Assembly (NCBI GenBank): GCA_963728045.1
Contig: CAVSIE010000004.1
Location: 1 to 64,000 of the forward strand
Direction of reading: 5' to 3'
Origin: VRUE01 sp963728045
Lineage (GTDB): Bacteria > Actinomycetota > Thermoleophilia > Solirubrobacterales > 70-9
DNA length: 64,000 nt
The translations under genes were made by a program, and so were the position numbers. How positions within the stretch are numbered: position 1 is the stretch's first letter; the number at the start of each line of letters is the position of its first letter. Below, one piece after another: positions 54,769-63,475 of this stretch. The notes under the pieces were generated by a model. The model had not been told where the DNA came from. It did not search any database and worked only from the letters and a program-made list of their open reading frames with translations.

Positions 54769-55716
54769 CTAGAGGCCGGCGATAAGGGCGCCGACGTTGC
54801 CGCTGCCGAAGTAGGGGCTGAAGGTGTGGCGGCGGTCGCCGCGGTGGCCGTAGCTGGTCACGCCGTTGATCGCGGTCCCTCCGTCGACCAGCCAGCCGCC
54901 GCCGCTGGCGCCCGGGGTCCAGCGACAACGGATCGCGATCGTCGGTGGGCCGGCGAACCTGTAGGTGAGGACGTCGTCGCCGACATAGGGGGAGTCGCAC
55001 TGCTGCAGCGCCCGCTGCGTCGCCGGGTAGCCGAAGGTCTGGAACTGCTGTCCGCGAGGACGATCGAGGGCGATCCCAACACCGCCGCCGACCGCGTCGG
55101 CGACGTTCTGTCCGGCGGCGTTGGGAAGGGTGAGGAAGGCGCCGACGTCGTAGTCGGGGTTGCCCGCCATCACGAAGGGTTTGGGGGCAAAGATCTTGCT
55201 GCGGTAGGCGATGAAGGCGCCAAAGGGGGCGATGCCGCCGCTATAGGCCGGCACGAACTGGACGAAGCGCGACCAGATCGTGCGCGGCGAGCTTTCCAGC
55301 GGCCCCGAGTTGAGGCAGTGCGCTGCGGTCAGCACCAGCTGCCGGGTGAGACTGTTGATCGCGGTCCCCGAGCAGTAGCCGCGTGCGTTGCCCTGGCGGA
55401 GGAAGATGCGGCCGTTGACCGAGTAGGGGGGAAGGGTCGCGTCGAGCACGGTGGCGAAGCTGGCGCTGGCGCTGTCTTCGTGCGCGACCCCGCCGCCGAG
55501 CGGCGGGGTGCTGCGCATCCGGGCCGGCGTCCAGTAGCGGGCCACCCGGGCAGCTTCCTCACGGACCTGGCTCGCCGAGGCTCCGGCTGAGGGGGGATGG
55601 AGGCGGCTGGAGGCTCCCGCTTCATCAGGAGCAGCGACTCCGAGTGCGACCAGGCAGGCGAGCGCCGCGAACGAGCTCGCCAGGTGCGATCGGGCACTGT
55701 GCGAGCGCAGCCGCAT
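54769..55716 (-). CDS. Secreted trypsin-like serine protease
   Basis: A 315-residue S1-like protease with an N-terminal signal peptide. The catalytic triad is visible: His in VLTAAHCLNS, Asp in GNPDYDVGAFL and Ser in TPGASGGGWL. Cys pairs (CSGT/AHC and CDS/RCR) could form disulfides. GASGGGW instead of GDSGGP is the form of bacterial V8/glutamyl-endopeptidase-like enzymes. The propeptide is about 80 residues. Confidence 0.88.
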   Translation of the reverse strand: MRLRSHSARSHLASSFAALACLVALGVAAPDEAGASSRLHPPSAGASASQVREEAARVARYWTPARMRSTPPLGGGVAHEDSASASFATVLDATLPPYSVNGRIFLRQGNARGYCSGTAINSLTRQLVLTAAHCLNSGPLESSPRTIWSRFVQFVPAYSGGIAPFGAFIAYRSKIFAPKPFVMAGNPDYDVGAFLTLPNAAGQNVADAVGGGVGIALDRPRGQQFQTFGYPATQRALQQCDSPYVGDDVLTYRFAGPPTIAIRCRWTPGASGGGWLVDGGTAINGVTSYGHRGDRRHTFSPYFGSGNVGALIAGL

Positions 55717-55850
55717 CGAGTTGAGGATAGCCAGCCGCCGCGGCGCTCAATGGCGAACCGGCGTATGTATGTTCGTCCAACGGTCTTGGTCGGACCGGCG
55801 CCTTCGGTTTACCCTCGCCGCCGCTCGCAGTCGAAAGGTGGGGGGAACGA

Positions 55851-56540
55851 ATGAGGCAGGGGATCCGCTGGCCTTCGCCGGCGCTGGCGCTGGCGACGAT
55901 CGCGCTGTTCGTCGCGCTGGGCGGGACCGTGTACGCGGCCGGGAAGATCAACGGCAAGGCGATCAAGGTGAAGTCGCTGCCGGGCAACCGGCTGAAGCCA
56001 CACTCGGTCCCGGTCAACCGCCTCAAGCCGGGCGCGCTCGGCTCCCTCTCCGGCTCTACGGCCCAGATCACGGGAGCTGAAATCAACGAGCTGAGCCTCG
56101 GCCAGGTGCCGGAGGCCGCCTACGCCGAAACCGCCGGCAAATCCCAGAGCGCGGTCGAAGCCGAGACCGCGCAGAACGCGATCCACGCCGTCAACGCCTC
56201 CACCGTCAACGGCCACTCGGCCGGCTGCCTGCCGGGCGCCCGGCTCTTCGCCGGCGCCTGCTGGCAGGGCTCCGCCGCCGACGTGGCGCTGACCGCGCCC
56301 GCCGCCGCGGCCTCCTGCGCCGCCCAGGGCGGCGCCTTGCCGGAGGCGTTGCAGCTGGCCGCCTTCTCCCAGCAGCCGGGGGTGACGCTGGCGGCTGGGG
56401 ACGAGTGGACGGGGGACATTCCCGTCGTATCAGGCCCCAATCTTTATGCGGTAGTCACAGTGTCTGCTGCTGGGTTGATCTCCTCAGCGGCCCAGACCGA
56501 GACCCGCAAATTCCGCTGCGTCATTCCCCTCGTCGCCTGA
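55851..56540 (+). CDS. Secreted protein, Thermoleophilia-type family
   Basis: A 229-residue protein beginning with a hydrophobic signal (ALALATIALFVALGGTVYAA), then a KINGKAIKVKSLPGNRLKP region with repeated short polar units (NRLKPHSVPVNRLKPGALG), an Ala/Asn-rich middle and a Cys-containing C-terminal domain. The start pattern recurs in many secreted proteins of this bacterial group as far as I recall. Function unknown. It directly precedes the riboswitch-controlled operon but belongs to its own unit. Confidence 0.8.
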   Translation: MRQGIRWPSPALALATIALFVALGGTVYAAGKINGKAIKVKSLPGNRLKPHSVPVNRLKPGALGSLSGSTAQITGAEINELSLGQVPEAAYAETAGKSQSAVEAETAQNAIHAVNASTVNGHSAGCLPGARLFAGACWQGSAADVALTAPAAAASCAAQGGALPEALQLAAFSQQPGVTLAAGDEWTGDIPVVSGPNLYAVVTVSAAGLISSAAQTETRKFRCVIPLVA

Positions 56541-56561
56541 CGGATAGACTCGCTCGCGTAA

Positions 56562-56735
56562 ATACGGTCGGTGGTTCAAGGGAAGTCCGGTGAGAAGCCG
56601 GCGCGGTCCCGCCACTGTGACCGGGCGAAGGAAGCTGCGGGCGCCATGTGCGCCGGCCACTGGGGAGGCGCCGCCTCCCTGGGAAGGCGCAGCAGACTCA
56701 TCCCGGAAGCCAGGAGACCTGTTCCCCGGCCAGCC
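56562..56735 (+). promoter_or_regulatory. Cobalamin riboswitch
   Basis: Conserved core elements are in order: GGTTCAAGGGAAGTCCGGTG, the GAGAAGCCGG arm, GCGGTCCCGCCACTGTGA containing the B12 box GCCACTG (56611-56617), and the closing GAAGCCAGGAGACC at 56706-56719. Boundaries are approximate. The leader ends with a short hairpin near the ribosome site of the next gene, fitting control of translation or transcription by adenosyl- or other cobalamins. All downstream genes to about 63.4 kb are probably under it. Confidence 0.93.
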
Positions 56736-56765
56736 ATGACAACCCTCGAGGAAAGGGTGGCTTAA

Positions 56766-57510
56766 ATGCCAAGACTCGTTCCATTCCGGCTGGCCGCCGC
56801 GTGCGCGCTGGCTCTCGTTCTCATGCTCTCGTTCGCTGCTGGCACCGTCGCCAAGGGCCCCCTCGCCGAGCTGCGCGTGGTCGGCAAGGGCAACAAGGTG
56901 CTCGCCGAAGACGCGTTCGGCGCCTTCACCCAGACGGTCAAGACCAGCCCGAAAGCGACCTGCTTCGGACCGGGGACCGGCGGCAGCGGCAAAGAGGTGA
57001 CGATCAAAGGCCCGACCGCGCTGGGCATGCTGATCGCCGCCGCTCGGTTCACCGCGGCCCTGAAGCCACTGCTGATCACCGACGCCTTCGATTTCGGCCT
57101 GGGGATATGCGGGGTCGGCGGCTCCGTCTCCAGCTCGAAAGCCTCCTGGTATCTGAAGGTCAACCACGAGAACCCGGAACTCGGCGGCGAAATGGTGAAA
57201 GTGAAAGCCGGCGACGAGGTGCTCTGGGCGCTGGCGCCCGTTCCCGTACCCGGACGAGTTGGCCCTGAGTGCGCCCGATGAGGCGAAAGCCGGGACGCCG
57301 TTCACGGTCCGCGTCTTCTCCTACGACGACAAAGGCAAAAAGGCCCCTGTCGCGGGAGCGAAAGTGACCGGCGCGACAGGACCGACCGGGGGTGACGGTC
57401 GCACCACCGTGGTGCTGAGCAAGCCGGCCAACCTGAGCGCCACTTACGGCAAAGACATCCCATCCGGCCGCGAGGCGGTCTGCGTCGGGGGGAAGTGCCC
57501 GCGCGACTAG
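56766..57510 (+). CDS. Secreted DUF4430/transcobalamin-like protein, one frameshift
   Basis: First gene after the riboswitch. A signal peptide (LAAACALALVLMLSFAAG) leads into a domain with ASWYLKVNHENPELGGE and VKAGDEVLWAL, the pattern of DUF4430, the beta-domain found at the C-terminus of transcobalamin and intrinsic factor. An extra base near 57240 ends the frame early; the next frame continues APFPYPDELALSAPDEAKAG, then an Ig-like segment to TAG 57508-57510. Corrected length is about 247 residues. Likely a cobalamin-binding or surface-capture protein. Confidence 0.8.
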
Positions 57511-58424
57511 GAGCCACACGCCGCCGCGCGGCGGTCGCGATCGCGCTGGCTCTGGCGCTCGCGACCGCCGGCTGCGGCCTGGGATCGGGGGACGAGCTCG
57601 ACCACGTCGAGCTGACGGTCACTCGCGACTACGGCGCTGAGCAGCTCTTCGGCCGGGGGGTCGACGACACCACCGAGTCCGACACGGTGATGCGGATACT
57701 CGAACGCAGCGCCGAGATCTCGACCCGCTACGGCGGCGGTTTCGTACAGTCGATCGACGGGCTCGAAGCGACCCGCGACGACGGCCGTTTCTGGGACTGG
57801 CTCTACTACGTCAACGGCGTCGAGGCGAGCGTCGGCGCGGCCGACTACGAGCTGCGCGGCGGCGAGGCGATCTGGTGGGACTACCGTGACTGGACGGCCG
57901 CACAGCAGGTGCCCGCCGTGGTCGGCTCCTGGCCACACCCCTTCGTCGGCGGTTACGAGGGCAGGCGCTTCCCAGTCGTGGTCGAGTGTCTGGCCGGTGG
58001 GAGCGCCTGTACCGATGTCCGCACCCGGTTGCAGAAGGCCGGCGTCGTCGTGGCCCCCGGCGACCCCGAGGGCGCGATTCGGGTGCTGGTCGGTCCCTGG
58101 GAGCAGGTGCGCCGTGACTCGGCCGCGGCGCAGATCGAGGATGGCCTGCAGGTAAGCGGGGTCTTTGCGGAGTTTGTGCCGGTTGACGACGGATTTGAGC
58201 TGCGCGGACTCGACGAAGAAGGAGCGCTGGGGCGCGACTTCGGCCGGGACGCCGGACTGGTCGCCGCCACTCGCCGCTACGAGGCGCCGCCGGTGTGGGT
58301 TGTGACCGGGACAAGCGCGGCCGGAGTTCGGACGGCGGCGGCGTTGCTGGATGAGGGTGACCTGCGCGACCATTACGCGGTCGCCGTCGACGGCGGCAAG
58401 AAGATTCCGCTTCCGCTCCGATGA
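57495..58424 (+). CDS. DUF4430 lipoprotein (transcobalamin-like beta-domain)
   Basis: GTG 57495, overlapping the previous gene by 16 nt, gives 309 residues with a lipoprotein signal (lipobox TAGC). Residues about 35-125 are a DUF4430 domain: ESDTVMRILERSAEI and WDWLYYVNGVEASVGAADYELRGG-like sequence ending GEAIWWDYRDW. The second half is a separate alpha/beta region (GAIRVLVGPWEQVRRD, WVVTGTSAAGVRTAAALL) that I do not recognise. It should sit outside the membrane near the ECF transporter. Confidence 0.87.
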   Translation: MPARLGATRRRAAVAIALALALATAGCGLGSGDELDHVELTVTRDYGAEQLFGRGVDDTTESDTVMRILERSAEISTRYGGGFVQSIDGLEATRDDGRFWDWLYYVNGVEASVGAADYELRGGEAIWWDYRDWTAAQQVPAVVGSWPHPFVGGYEGRRFPVVVECLAGGSACTDVRTRLQKAGVVVAPGDPEGAIRVLVGPWEQVRRDSAAAQIEDGLQVSGVFAEFVPVDDGFELRGLDEEGALGRDFGRDAGLVAATRRYEAPPVWVVTGTSAAGVRTAAALLDEGDLRDHYAVAVDGGKKIPLPLR

Positions 58425-59356
58425 GATCGCCGTTCGCCTACACGTCCCGGCCGGGGCCGCTTCAGGCGGCATCTCCGGGGGCGGCCGTCATCTACCTGGG
58501 CTCGTTGGTCGTCGTCGCCTTCCTCTACTCCAACCCGCTCGTGCTCGGCGCCGCCGGCGCCGCCGCAGTCCTTGCCGGCCTGCTTGCGGGGGCCGAACGC
58601 GCGGTGCGGGCGGCGCTCTGGATGGGCCTGACGCTGGCGCTCTTGATCGTCGCCGTCAACGCCTTGGTCGTCGATCGCGGCGAGACGGCGCTGGTCAGGC
58701 TCGGCGAGTGGCCGCTACTCGGCCAGGTTGTCGTCACCGCCGAGGCGGTCGCCGCCGGCGCCGTGCTCGGCCTGCGCGCTGCCGTGGTCCTGGTCGTCTT
58801 CGCCGTCTACTCGGCCTGCGTCGACCCCGACCGTGTGCTCCGCTCGTTGCGCCCGCTCGCTGGTCGCTCGGCGCTCACCGCGACTCTGGTTTCCCGCCTA
58901 GTGCCGCTGGCGGCGGCAGACGGCGCTCGTCTCCGCGATGCCGCCCGCCTGCGCGGCCCCGCCGCGGCTCCGGTTGGCCGCGCCCCGCTGGCCCGGCGCC
59001 TGCTGGCTGGCTCGCTGGACAGGGCAGTTGACGTCGCCGCCACCCTCGAGCTTCGCGGTTATGCGCTGGAGGCGCCGAGGGCGCCGAGAGCACGAGCGCG
59101 TTCGCGCTACGACGGGCGGTTCTACGTGGTCGGCGTGGGCGTTCTGGCGGTGGGTATCGCGGGAAAGTTGTTCGGCGCCGACGCCTTCGATTTCTACCCG
59201 GCGATCGAGATCGGCTCCGGATCCGCGACTCTCGCCGTCGCCCTTGCTGTGCTTTTCGCGGGGCTTGCTCCACTTCGCGTGGCGACTTTCCCGTCGTATA
59301 TACGGGGAAAGCCACGCTCGACCGTCGCCCCTCCACCGGAGCAGTCACGTGTCTGA
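58421..59356 (+). CDS. ECF transporter transmembrane component EcfT
   Basis: A 311-residue membrane protein of the EcfT/CbiQ family that couples the ATPases to the S-component. Start overlaps the lipoprotein stop by 4 nt. Helices at residues about 20-75 and 85-130 are followed by the cytoplasmic coupling part: SLRPLAGRSALTATLVSRL, AARLRGP and LELRGYALEAPR carry the Arg-Gly motifs that meet the ATPases. Two more helices close it. Confidence 0.87.
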   Translation: MRSPFAYTSRPGPLQAASPGAAVIYLGSLVVVAFLYSNPLVLGAAGAAAVLAGLLAGAERAVRAALWMGLTLALLIVAVNALVVDRGETALVRLGEWPLLGQVVVTAEAVAAGAVLGLRAAVVLVVFAVYSACVDPDRVLRSLRPLAGRSALTATLVSRLVPLAAADGARLRDAARLRGPAAAPVGRAPLARRLLAGSLDRAVDVAATLELRGYALEAPRAPRARARSRYDGRFYVVGVGVLAVGIAGKLFGADAFDFYPAIEIGSGSATLAVALAVLFAGLAPLRVATFPSYIRGKPRSTVAPPPEQSRV

Positions 59357-61055
59357 GCTCGCAACCCCCGCTCGGATCACTCCCGCGCTCGCGATCGAGG
59401 GGCTCACCTACTCCTATCCCCATGCCGAGCGCGAGACGCTGCGCGACGTCTCCCTCCAGCTGGAACCAGGCCAGCTCGCTCTCCTCGCCGGCCGCTCGGC
59501 CAGCGGCAAGTCGACCCTCCTGCGCGCCGCCTGTGGCCTCGTCCCGCACTTCCACGGCGGCGAGATATCGGGCCGCATCGAGGTCACCGGCATCGACGCG
59601 CTCAAGGCAGGCCCCGGCAGGCTCGCGGCCGCAGTCGGCTACGTGGCCCAAGACCCAGAGACCCAGGTCGTCTCGACCACGGTTGCCGCTGAGATCGAGC
59701 TGCCGCTCGAGATGCGCGGCGATCCCGCGGCCTCGCGCGCCCGCGCAGTCGAGGAGGTTGCCCTAGCTCTCGCAATACCGCATCTCCTGACTCGCACGGT
59801 CGACACCCTCTCCGGTGGAGAGCTGCAGCGGGTGGCATTGGCTGCCGCTCTCGTGACGAGGCCGCAGCTGGTTCTACTCGACGAGCCGACTTCCCAGCTC
59901 GACCCGGTTGCCGGTGATGAGCTCATATGGCTCCTGCGGAGGTTGAATGAGGAGTGGGGGGTAACGATCCTTCTCGCCGAGCACCGCCTCGAGCGTTGCC
60001 TCGCCGCCGCCGACCGTGTGATCGCCATGGATACGGGTGCTATCTCCTTCGACGGCCCACCGCGCGACTTTCTTGCTTGGGCTCAGAACGCCGATTCTGC
60101 CCTCGAGACCCCCGCCGCCCGCCTCTTCTCATTAGTCGGCATCGATCCACTCCCAATCGGGGTCCGCGATGGGCGTCAGATTCTCAATTCCAGACAGCAG
60201 GCGGGGGAGGGGAGCCGGACTTCCCCTGCACTCAACTTTTTCGGTGGGGCGGGAGAGACTGCCGTCGGGGCCGCAGCCGAAAAAGTACAAGCCGTTTCGG
60301 GGAAGTCCGGCTCCCCTCCATCAACGGCGGTCGAGATTCGGGATCTCTGGGTTGAGCTGAACAGCAGCGATGTACCCCGAGACGTGCTGCGAGGAATAGA
60401 CGTGCGTGTTCAGCGTGGCGAACGCGTTGCCCTAATGGGACGGAACGGCGCTGGAAAGAGCACGCTGCTGCGAACTATCGCCGGGTTGGTGGAGCCGGTG
60501 AGAGGAAAGGTTGAGATATCCGATGGAGTCGCGTTGTTGACCCAGAACCCCGGCGACTACCTGGTGCGGGAGCGGGTCGGTGATGAGCTGCCGGGCGCCC
60601 AAGGAATGGCGGCGTTGCGGATGGTCGGGCTGGAGCATGCGGTCGACTCGGACCCGCGGGACCTGTCAGGCGGGGAGCGTCAGAGATTGGCGCTTGCGAT
60701 TGCGCTGGCGGGTCGAATGGACGGTGATGAGCTGCCAGGTCTCGTTGCGCTCGATGAGCCGACGCGCGGCATGGACCGGGCGCACAAGACGAGGCTCGCA
60801 GAGCTGACGGAAAGCCTTGCCGGTGGTGGGGCTGGCGTGGTGGTCGCTACCCACGACGTCGAGTTCGCCGCAATCTTCGCCGAGCGCGTCGTCCTGCTCG
60901 GCGACGGCGTCGTGATCGCCGACGGGCCGGCCACCGAGATCCTCTCCGGCGGCTGGTACTTCGCCACCGAGGTTGCCCGCGTCCTCGATCTCCCAGGCGT
61001 GATCACCCCCGAGCAGGGCGCCGCCGTCCTCCTCGGCGGCGAGGAGCAGGGCTGA
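59349..61055 (+). CDS. Fused ECF ATPase (EcfA-EcfA')
   Basis: GTG 59349 overlaps the EcfT stop and gives 568 residues with two complete ABC domains. Domain 1: Walker A AGRSASGKSTLL, Q-loop YVAQDPETQ, signature LSGGELQRVALAAAL, Walker B LVLLDEPTSQLD. Domain 2: Walker A MGRNGAGKSTLL, QNPGDYL, signature LSGGERQRLALAIAL, Walker B GLVALDEPTRGMD. The linker (about residues 280-325) contains an inverted-repeat element, and the DNA there is less GC-rich; it has an in-frame TTA codon at 60132-60134. The long frame starting at 58938 is an artefact. Confidence 0.92.
   Translation: MSELATPARITPALAIEGLTYSYPHAERETLRDVSLQLEPGQLALLAGRSASGKSTLLRAACGLVPHFHGGEISGRIEVTGIDALKAGPGRLAAAVGYVAQDPETQVVSTTVAAEIELPLEMRGDPAASRARAVEEVALALAIPHLLTRTVDTLSGGELQRVALAAALVTRPQLVLLDEPTSQLDPVAGDELIWLLRRLNEEWGVTILLAEHRLERCLAAADRVIAMDTGAISFDGPPRDFLAWAQNADSALETPAARLFSLVGIDPLPIGVRDGRQILNSRQQAGEGSRTSPALNFFGGAGETAVGAAAEKVQAVSGKSGSPPSTAVEIRDLWVELNSSDVPRDVLRGIDVRVQRGERVALMGRNGAGKSTLLRTIAGLVEPVRGKVEISDGVALLTQNPGDYLVRERVGDELPGAQGMAALRMVGLEHAVDSDPRDLSGGERQRLALAIALAGRMDGDELPGLVALDEPTRGMDRAHKTRLAELTESLAGGGAGVVVATHDVEFAAIFAERVVLLGDGVVIADGPATEILSGGWYFATEVARVLDLPGVITPEQGAAVLLGGEEQG
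60206..60319. repeat. Two-tier inverted repeat in the EcfA linker
   Basis: The outer 21-bp arms (60206-60226 and 60299-60319, core GGGGAGCCGGACTTCCCC) are perfect; inner 10-bp arms ACTTTTTCGG (60235-60244) and CCGAAAAAGT (60277-60286) are also perfect. The element stays in frame and encodes the linker between the two ABC domains. A related one lies at 62683. Confidence 0.7.
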
Positions 61056-62947
61056 TGCCCTGGGAGGCGGCCAGCTTCCTCATCCTCGGCGCCGTCCTGC
61101 TCGGCGGCTTCGCCTGGTACGAGCGCTCGCGCCCGCCATCCCAGGTCGTGGCTCTGGTCGCGGCGCTGGCAGCGCTGGCAATCGCCGGGCGCATCGCCTT
61201 CGCGGCCTTCCCGAACGTCAAGCCGACCACCGACATCGTCATCTTCGCCGGCTTCGCCCTCGGCGCCGCGCCCGGCTTCGCGGTCGGCGCGCTCGCGGCG
61301 CTGGTTTCGAACTTCTGGTTCGGCCAGGGGCCCTGGACCCCGTGGCAGATGGCCGGTTGGGGGCTCTGCGGGGTGTTGGGCGCCGGTCTCGCCGCGGTCG
61401 GCGGTCGCAACGTTGGGCGCTTGACTCTGGCCGCGGTCTGCGGTGCAGCCGGCATTGCTTACGGCGCTCTGCTGAACTTCTCTCTGATGGCGACCTACGG
61501 CGGCGATCTCTCGCTGGAGCGCTTCCTCGCGTTCCAGTCCCGCGCGGTGCCCTTCGACGCCGCCCACGCGATCGGCAACGTCGTCTTCGCCCTGGTAGCG
61601 GGGCCGGCGATGATCCGGATGCTGGCGCGCTTCCGCGAGCGCTTCGAGTGGGGAAGGGGGGGCCGGGAGACCGGCTCCAGTGGATGGGCGCCGCGCCTCC
61701 GTGGTGGCGTCGCCGCGACGGTTATCGCCGTCCTTCTCCTGGCTGCGACTGCCCCCGCGCCGGCTGGCGCTGACACTGGCAGCGCCGTCAAATGGCTGAC
61801 CTCGGCGCAGAACGCCGATGGTGGCTTCGGCCCCTCGCTCGAAGACGAATCCAGTGTCTCGACCACGGCTTGGGTGGCGCTTGGCCTTGCTGCGGCCGAT
61901 CGCAACCCACTCGACGTCGCCCGCCTCGGACGCACACCGATCGACTTCCTGCGCGCCAACGTCGGCGAACTGGGCAGCGCCGGCGATTACGCGCGGACGA
62001 TCCTCGCCCTCGAGGCATCGGGCATCGACCCCAGCTCCTTCGGCGGCGTCGACCTCGTCGCCACGCTCCGCGACAAACAGGCCGAGAACGGGTCATGGGT
62101 CGGCTGGCCTGGCTCCACTGCGTTTGCGGTGATCGCCCTGCGCACCGCCGGTGCGACCGGGGGTCTCGACCGCGCGCTCTCCTGGCTCGGGAAAGTGCAG
62201 AACGTGGACGGGGGCTGGGGCGACGTGCCGAACTCGTTCAGCACGGCCGATGGGACCGGCGCGGTGATGCAAGCGATGCCGGGGGCTGAGATCTCCAAAC
62301 ACGGCCTCGGCTACCTGCGCAAACACCAGCGCCCGAACGGCGGCTTCGTCACCGGCGCCTCGGGGGCGGTCAACTCGCAGTCGACGGCCTGGGCGGTGCA
62401 GGGGATGCTGGCCGTCGGCGCCAATCCCGACAGCGCCCTCGACTACCTCGCCGCGCGGCAGGCCGCCGACGGCCATTACCGCTACTCGGCCTCCAGCGAC
62501 CAGACGCCGGTCTGGGTGACCGGCCAGGTCCTCGCCGCCGTCGCCGGCGAGTCCTTCCCGATCTCCGCCCCCCCTCGGGCTCCTGAACTCTCGGCCAAAG
62601 TCGGCAGCGGTGCCCCCGTGCCTGGCACAGTCACGCCGCCCGCTGTGCCATCCACGCCATCTGCGTCGCCGCCAGCTGTCGGGGGTGGGACCGGATCCCC
62701 TCCCGAACGTTTTGCGCCCTCCAGCCCACCACCGCCCGTTGCGCCAGCCGTCCCCCCCTCAGCGGGAGGGCGAGAGAGGGAGGGGTCCGGTCCCACCCTT
62801 CCGCCAGCGCTGGAGTCGGAGACGGCTGTCGCTATCGCAGAGGACGACGATGCCCCTTCGCCCCTGCCGCCGGTAGGCATCGGCCTCGCCGCCGCCAGCC
62901 TCGCCATCGGGGTGCCTTGGTGGCTCGGCCGTCGCAACGGCTGGTGA
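61055..62947 (+). CDS. ECF S-component fused to an alpha-alpha barrel (transcobalamin-like) domain
   Basis: ATG 61055 shares its A with the previous stop; 630 residues. Residues 1-200 are an ECF S-component with about six helices (TTDIVIFAGFALGAAPGFAV, SNFWFGQGPWTPWQM). A hydrophobic segment (about 212-230) leads outside, where residues 235-510 form about six prenyltransferase/squalene-cyclase-type repeats: SAQNADGGFGPSLED, KQAENGSWVGWPGS, KVQNVDGGWGD, KHQRPNGGFVTG, ARQAADGHYRYS. A Pro-rich linker and a final transmembrane helix follow. The N-terminal half of transcobalamin is the same alpha6/alpha6 fold. Cargo is inferred to be cobalamin from the riboswitch. Confidence 0.87.
   Translation: MPWEAASFLILGAVLLGGFAWYERSRPPSQVVALVAALAALAIAGRIAFAAFPNVKPTTDIVIFAGFALGAAPGFAVGALAALVSNFWFGQGPWTPWQMAGWGLCGVLGAGLAAVGGRNVGRLTLAAVCGAAGIAYGALLNFSLMATYGGDLSLERFLAFQSRAVPFDAAHAIGNVVFALVAGPAMIRMLARFRERFEWGRGGRETGSSGWAPRLRGGVAATVIAVLLLAATAPAPAGADTGSAVKWLTSAQNADGGFGPSLEDESSVSTTAWVALGLAAADRNPLDVARLGRTPIDFLRANVGELGSAGDYARTILALEASGIDPSSFGGVDLVATLRDKQAENGSWVGWPGSTAFAVIALRTAGATGGLDRALSWLGKVQNVDGGWGDVPNSFSTADGTGAVMQAMPGAEISKHGLGYLRKHQRPNGGFVTGASGAVNSQSTAWAVQGMLAVGANPDSALDYLAARQAADGHYRYSASSDQTPVWVTGQVLAAVAGESFPISAPPRAPELSAKVGSGAPVPGTVTPPAVPSTPSASPPAVGGGTGSPPERFAPSSPPPPVAPAVPPSAGGREREGSGPTLPPALESETAVAIAEDDDAPSPLPPVGIGLAAASLAIGVPWWLGRRNGW
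62683..62798. repeat. Second two-tier inverted repeat, in a Pro-rich linker
   Basis: Outer arms of 22 and 21 bp (62683-62704, 62778-62798; one bulged base) around inner arms CGCCCTCC (62715-62722) and GGAGGGCG (62765-62772). The left arm shares CCGGA-TCCCCT with the copy at 60206, and both encode disordered linkers. Confidence 0.6.
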
Positions 62948-63474
62948 GCGTCGACCACCTCCCAATGGACGTCGAGACCGCGATCCGCACCCGTCGTACC
63001 CACAAGGCCTTCGGCCCTGAGCCGCTCGGGCGCGAGGAGCTGCTCGAGTTGCTCGACCTGGCCCGTTGGGCTCCCAACCACCACCTGACCGCGCCCTGGC
63101 GCTTCCGGGTCGTCGGCTCGGAAGCGCTTGAGCGATTGAAGCGTGTCGCCGGGCCGGAGGGCGCAGCGAAGCTCGAGCGCGCCCCGACCCTGGTCGTCGT
63201 CTCCTGCCGACTCGACGGCGATCCGGTCCAGGATGAGGAGGACCTGCACGCGACCGCCGTCGCCTCCTACATCGTTCTGCTCGCCGCGCATGCCCACGGC
63301 CTCGCCGGCTACTGGCGCACTCCGGAGCTGCTGCGCGACGAGGCGGGCAGGGAAGCGGTCGGCCTGCCCGGCGACGAGCGCTTCGTCGCTCTTCTCCACC
63401 TGGGCCCGCGTCGGCAGGAGAAGGAGCCGCCCGCTCGCCCGCCGGTTGAGCAGGCGACCATCTTCCTGCCCTGA
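62944..63474 (+). CDS. Nitroreductase family protein
   Basis: GTG 62944 overlaps the previous stop (GTGA) and gives 176 residues; ATG 62965 is an alternative. The N-terminal RRTHKAFGPEPLGREELLEL and ARWAPNHHLTAPWRFRVVG are typical of YdjA-like nitroreductases, FMN enzymes using NAD(P)H. Placement at the end of a cobalamin operon raises the related BluB (dimethylbenzimidazole synthase), but the APNHHLTAPWRF motif fits YdjA better. A role in reducing cobalamin or an unrelated quinone is possible. Confidence 0.83.
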   Translation: MSVDHLPMDVETAIRTRRTHKAFGPEPLGREELLELLDLARWAPNHHLTAPWRFRVVGSEALERLKRVAGPEGAAKLERAPTLVVVSCRLDGDPVQDEEDLHATAVASYIVLLAAHAHGLAGYWRTPELLRDEAGREAVGLPGDERFVALLHLGPRRQEKEPPARPPVEQATIFLP

Positions 63475-63475
63475 G

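Noticed and set aside
62944..63474. BluB (dimethylbenzimidazole synthase) in the cobalamin operon
   Set aside because: The motif APNHHLTAPWRF and the short length fit YdjA-like nitroreductases better; context alone is not enough.
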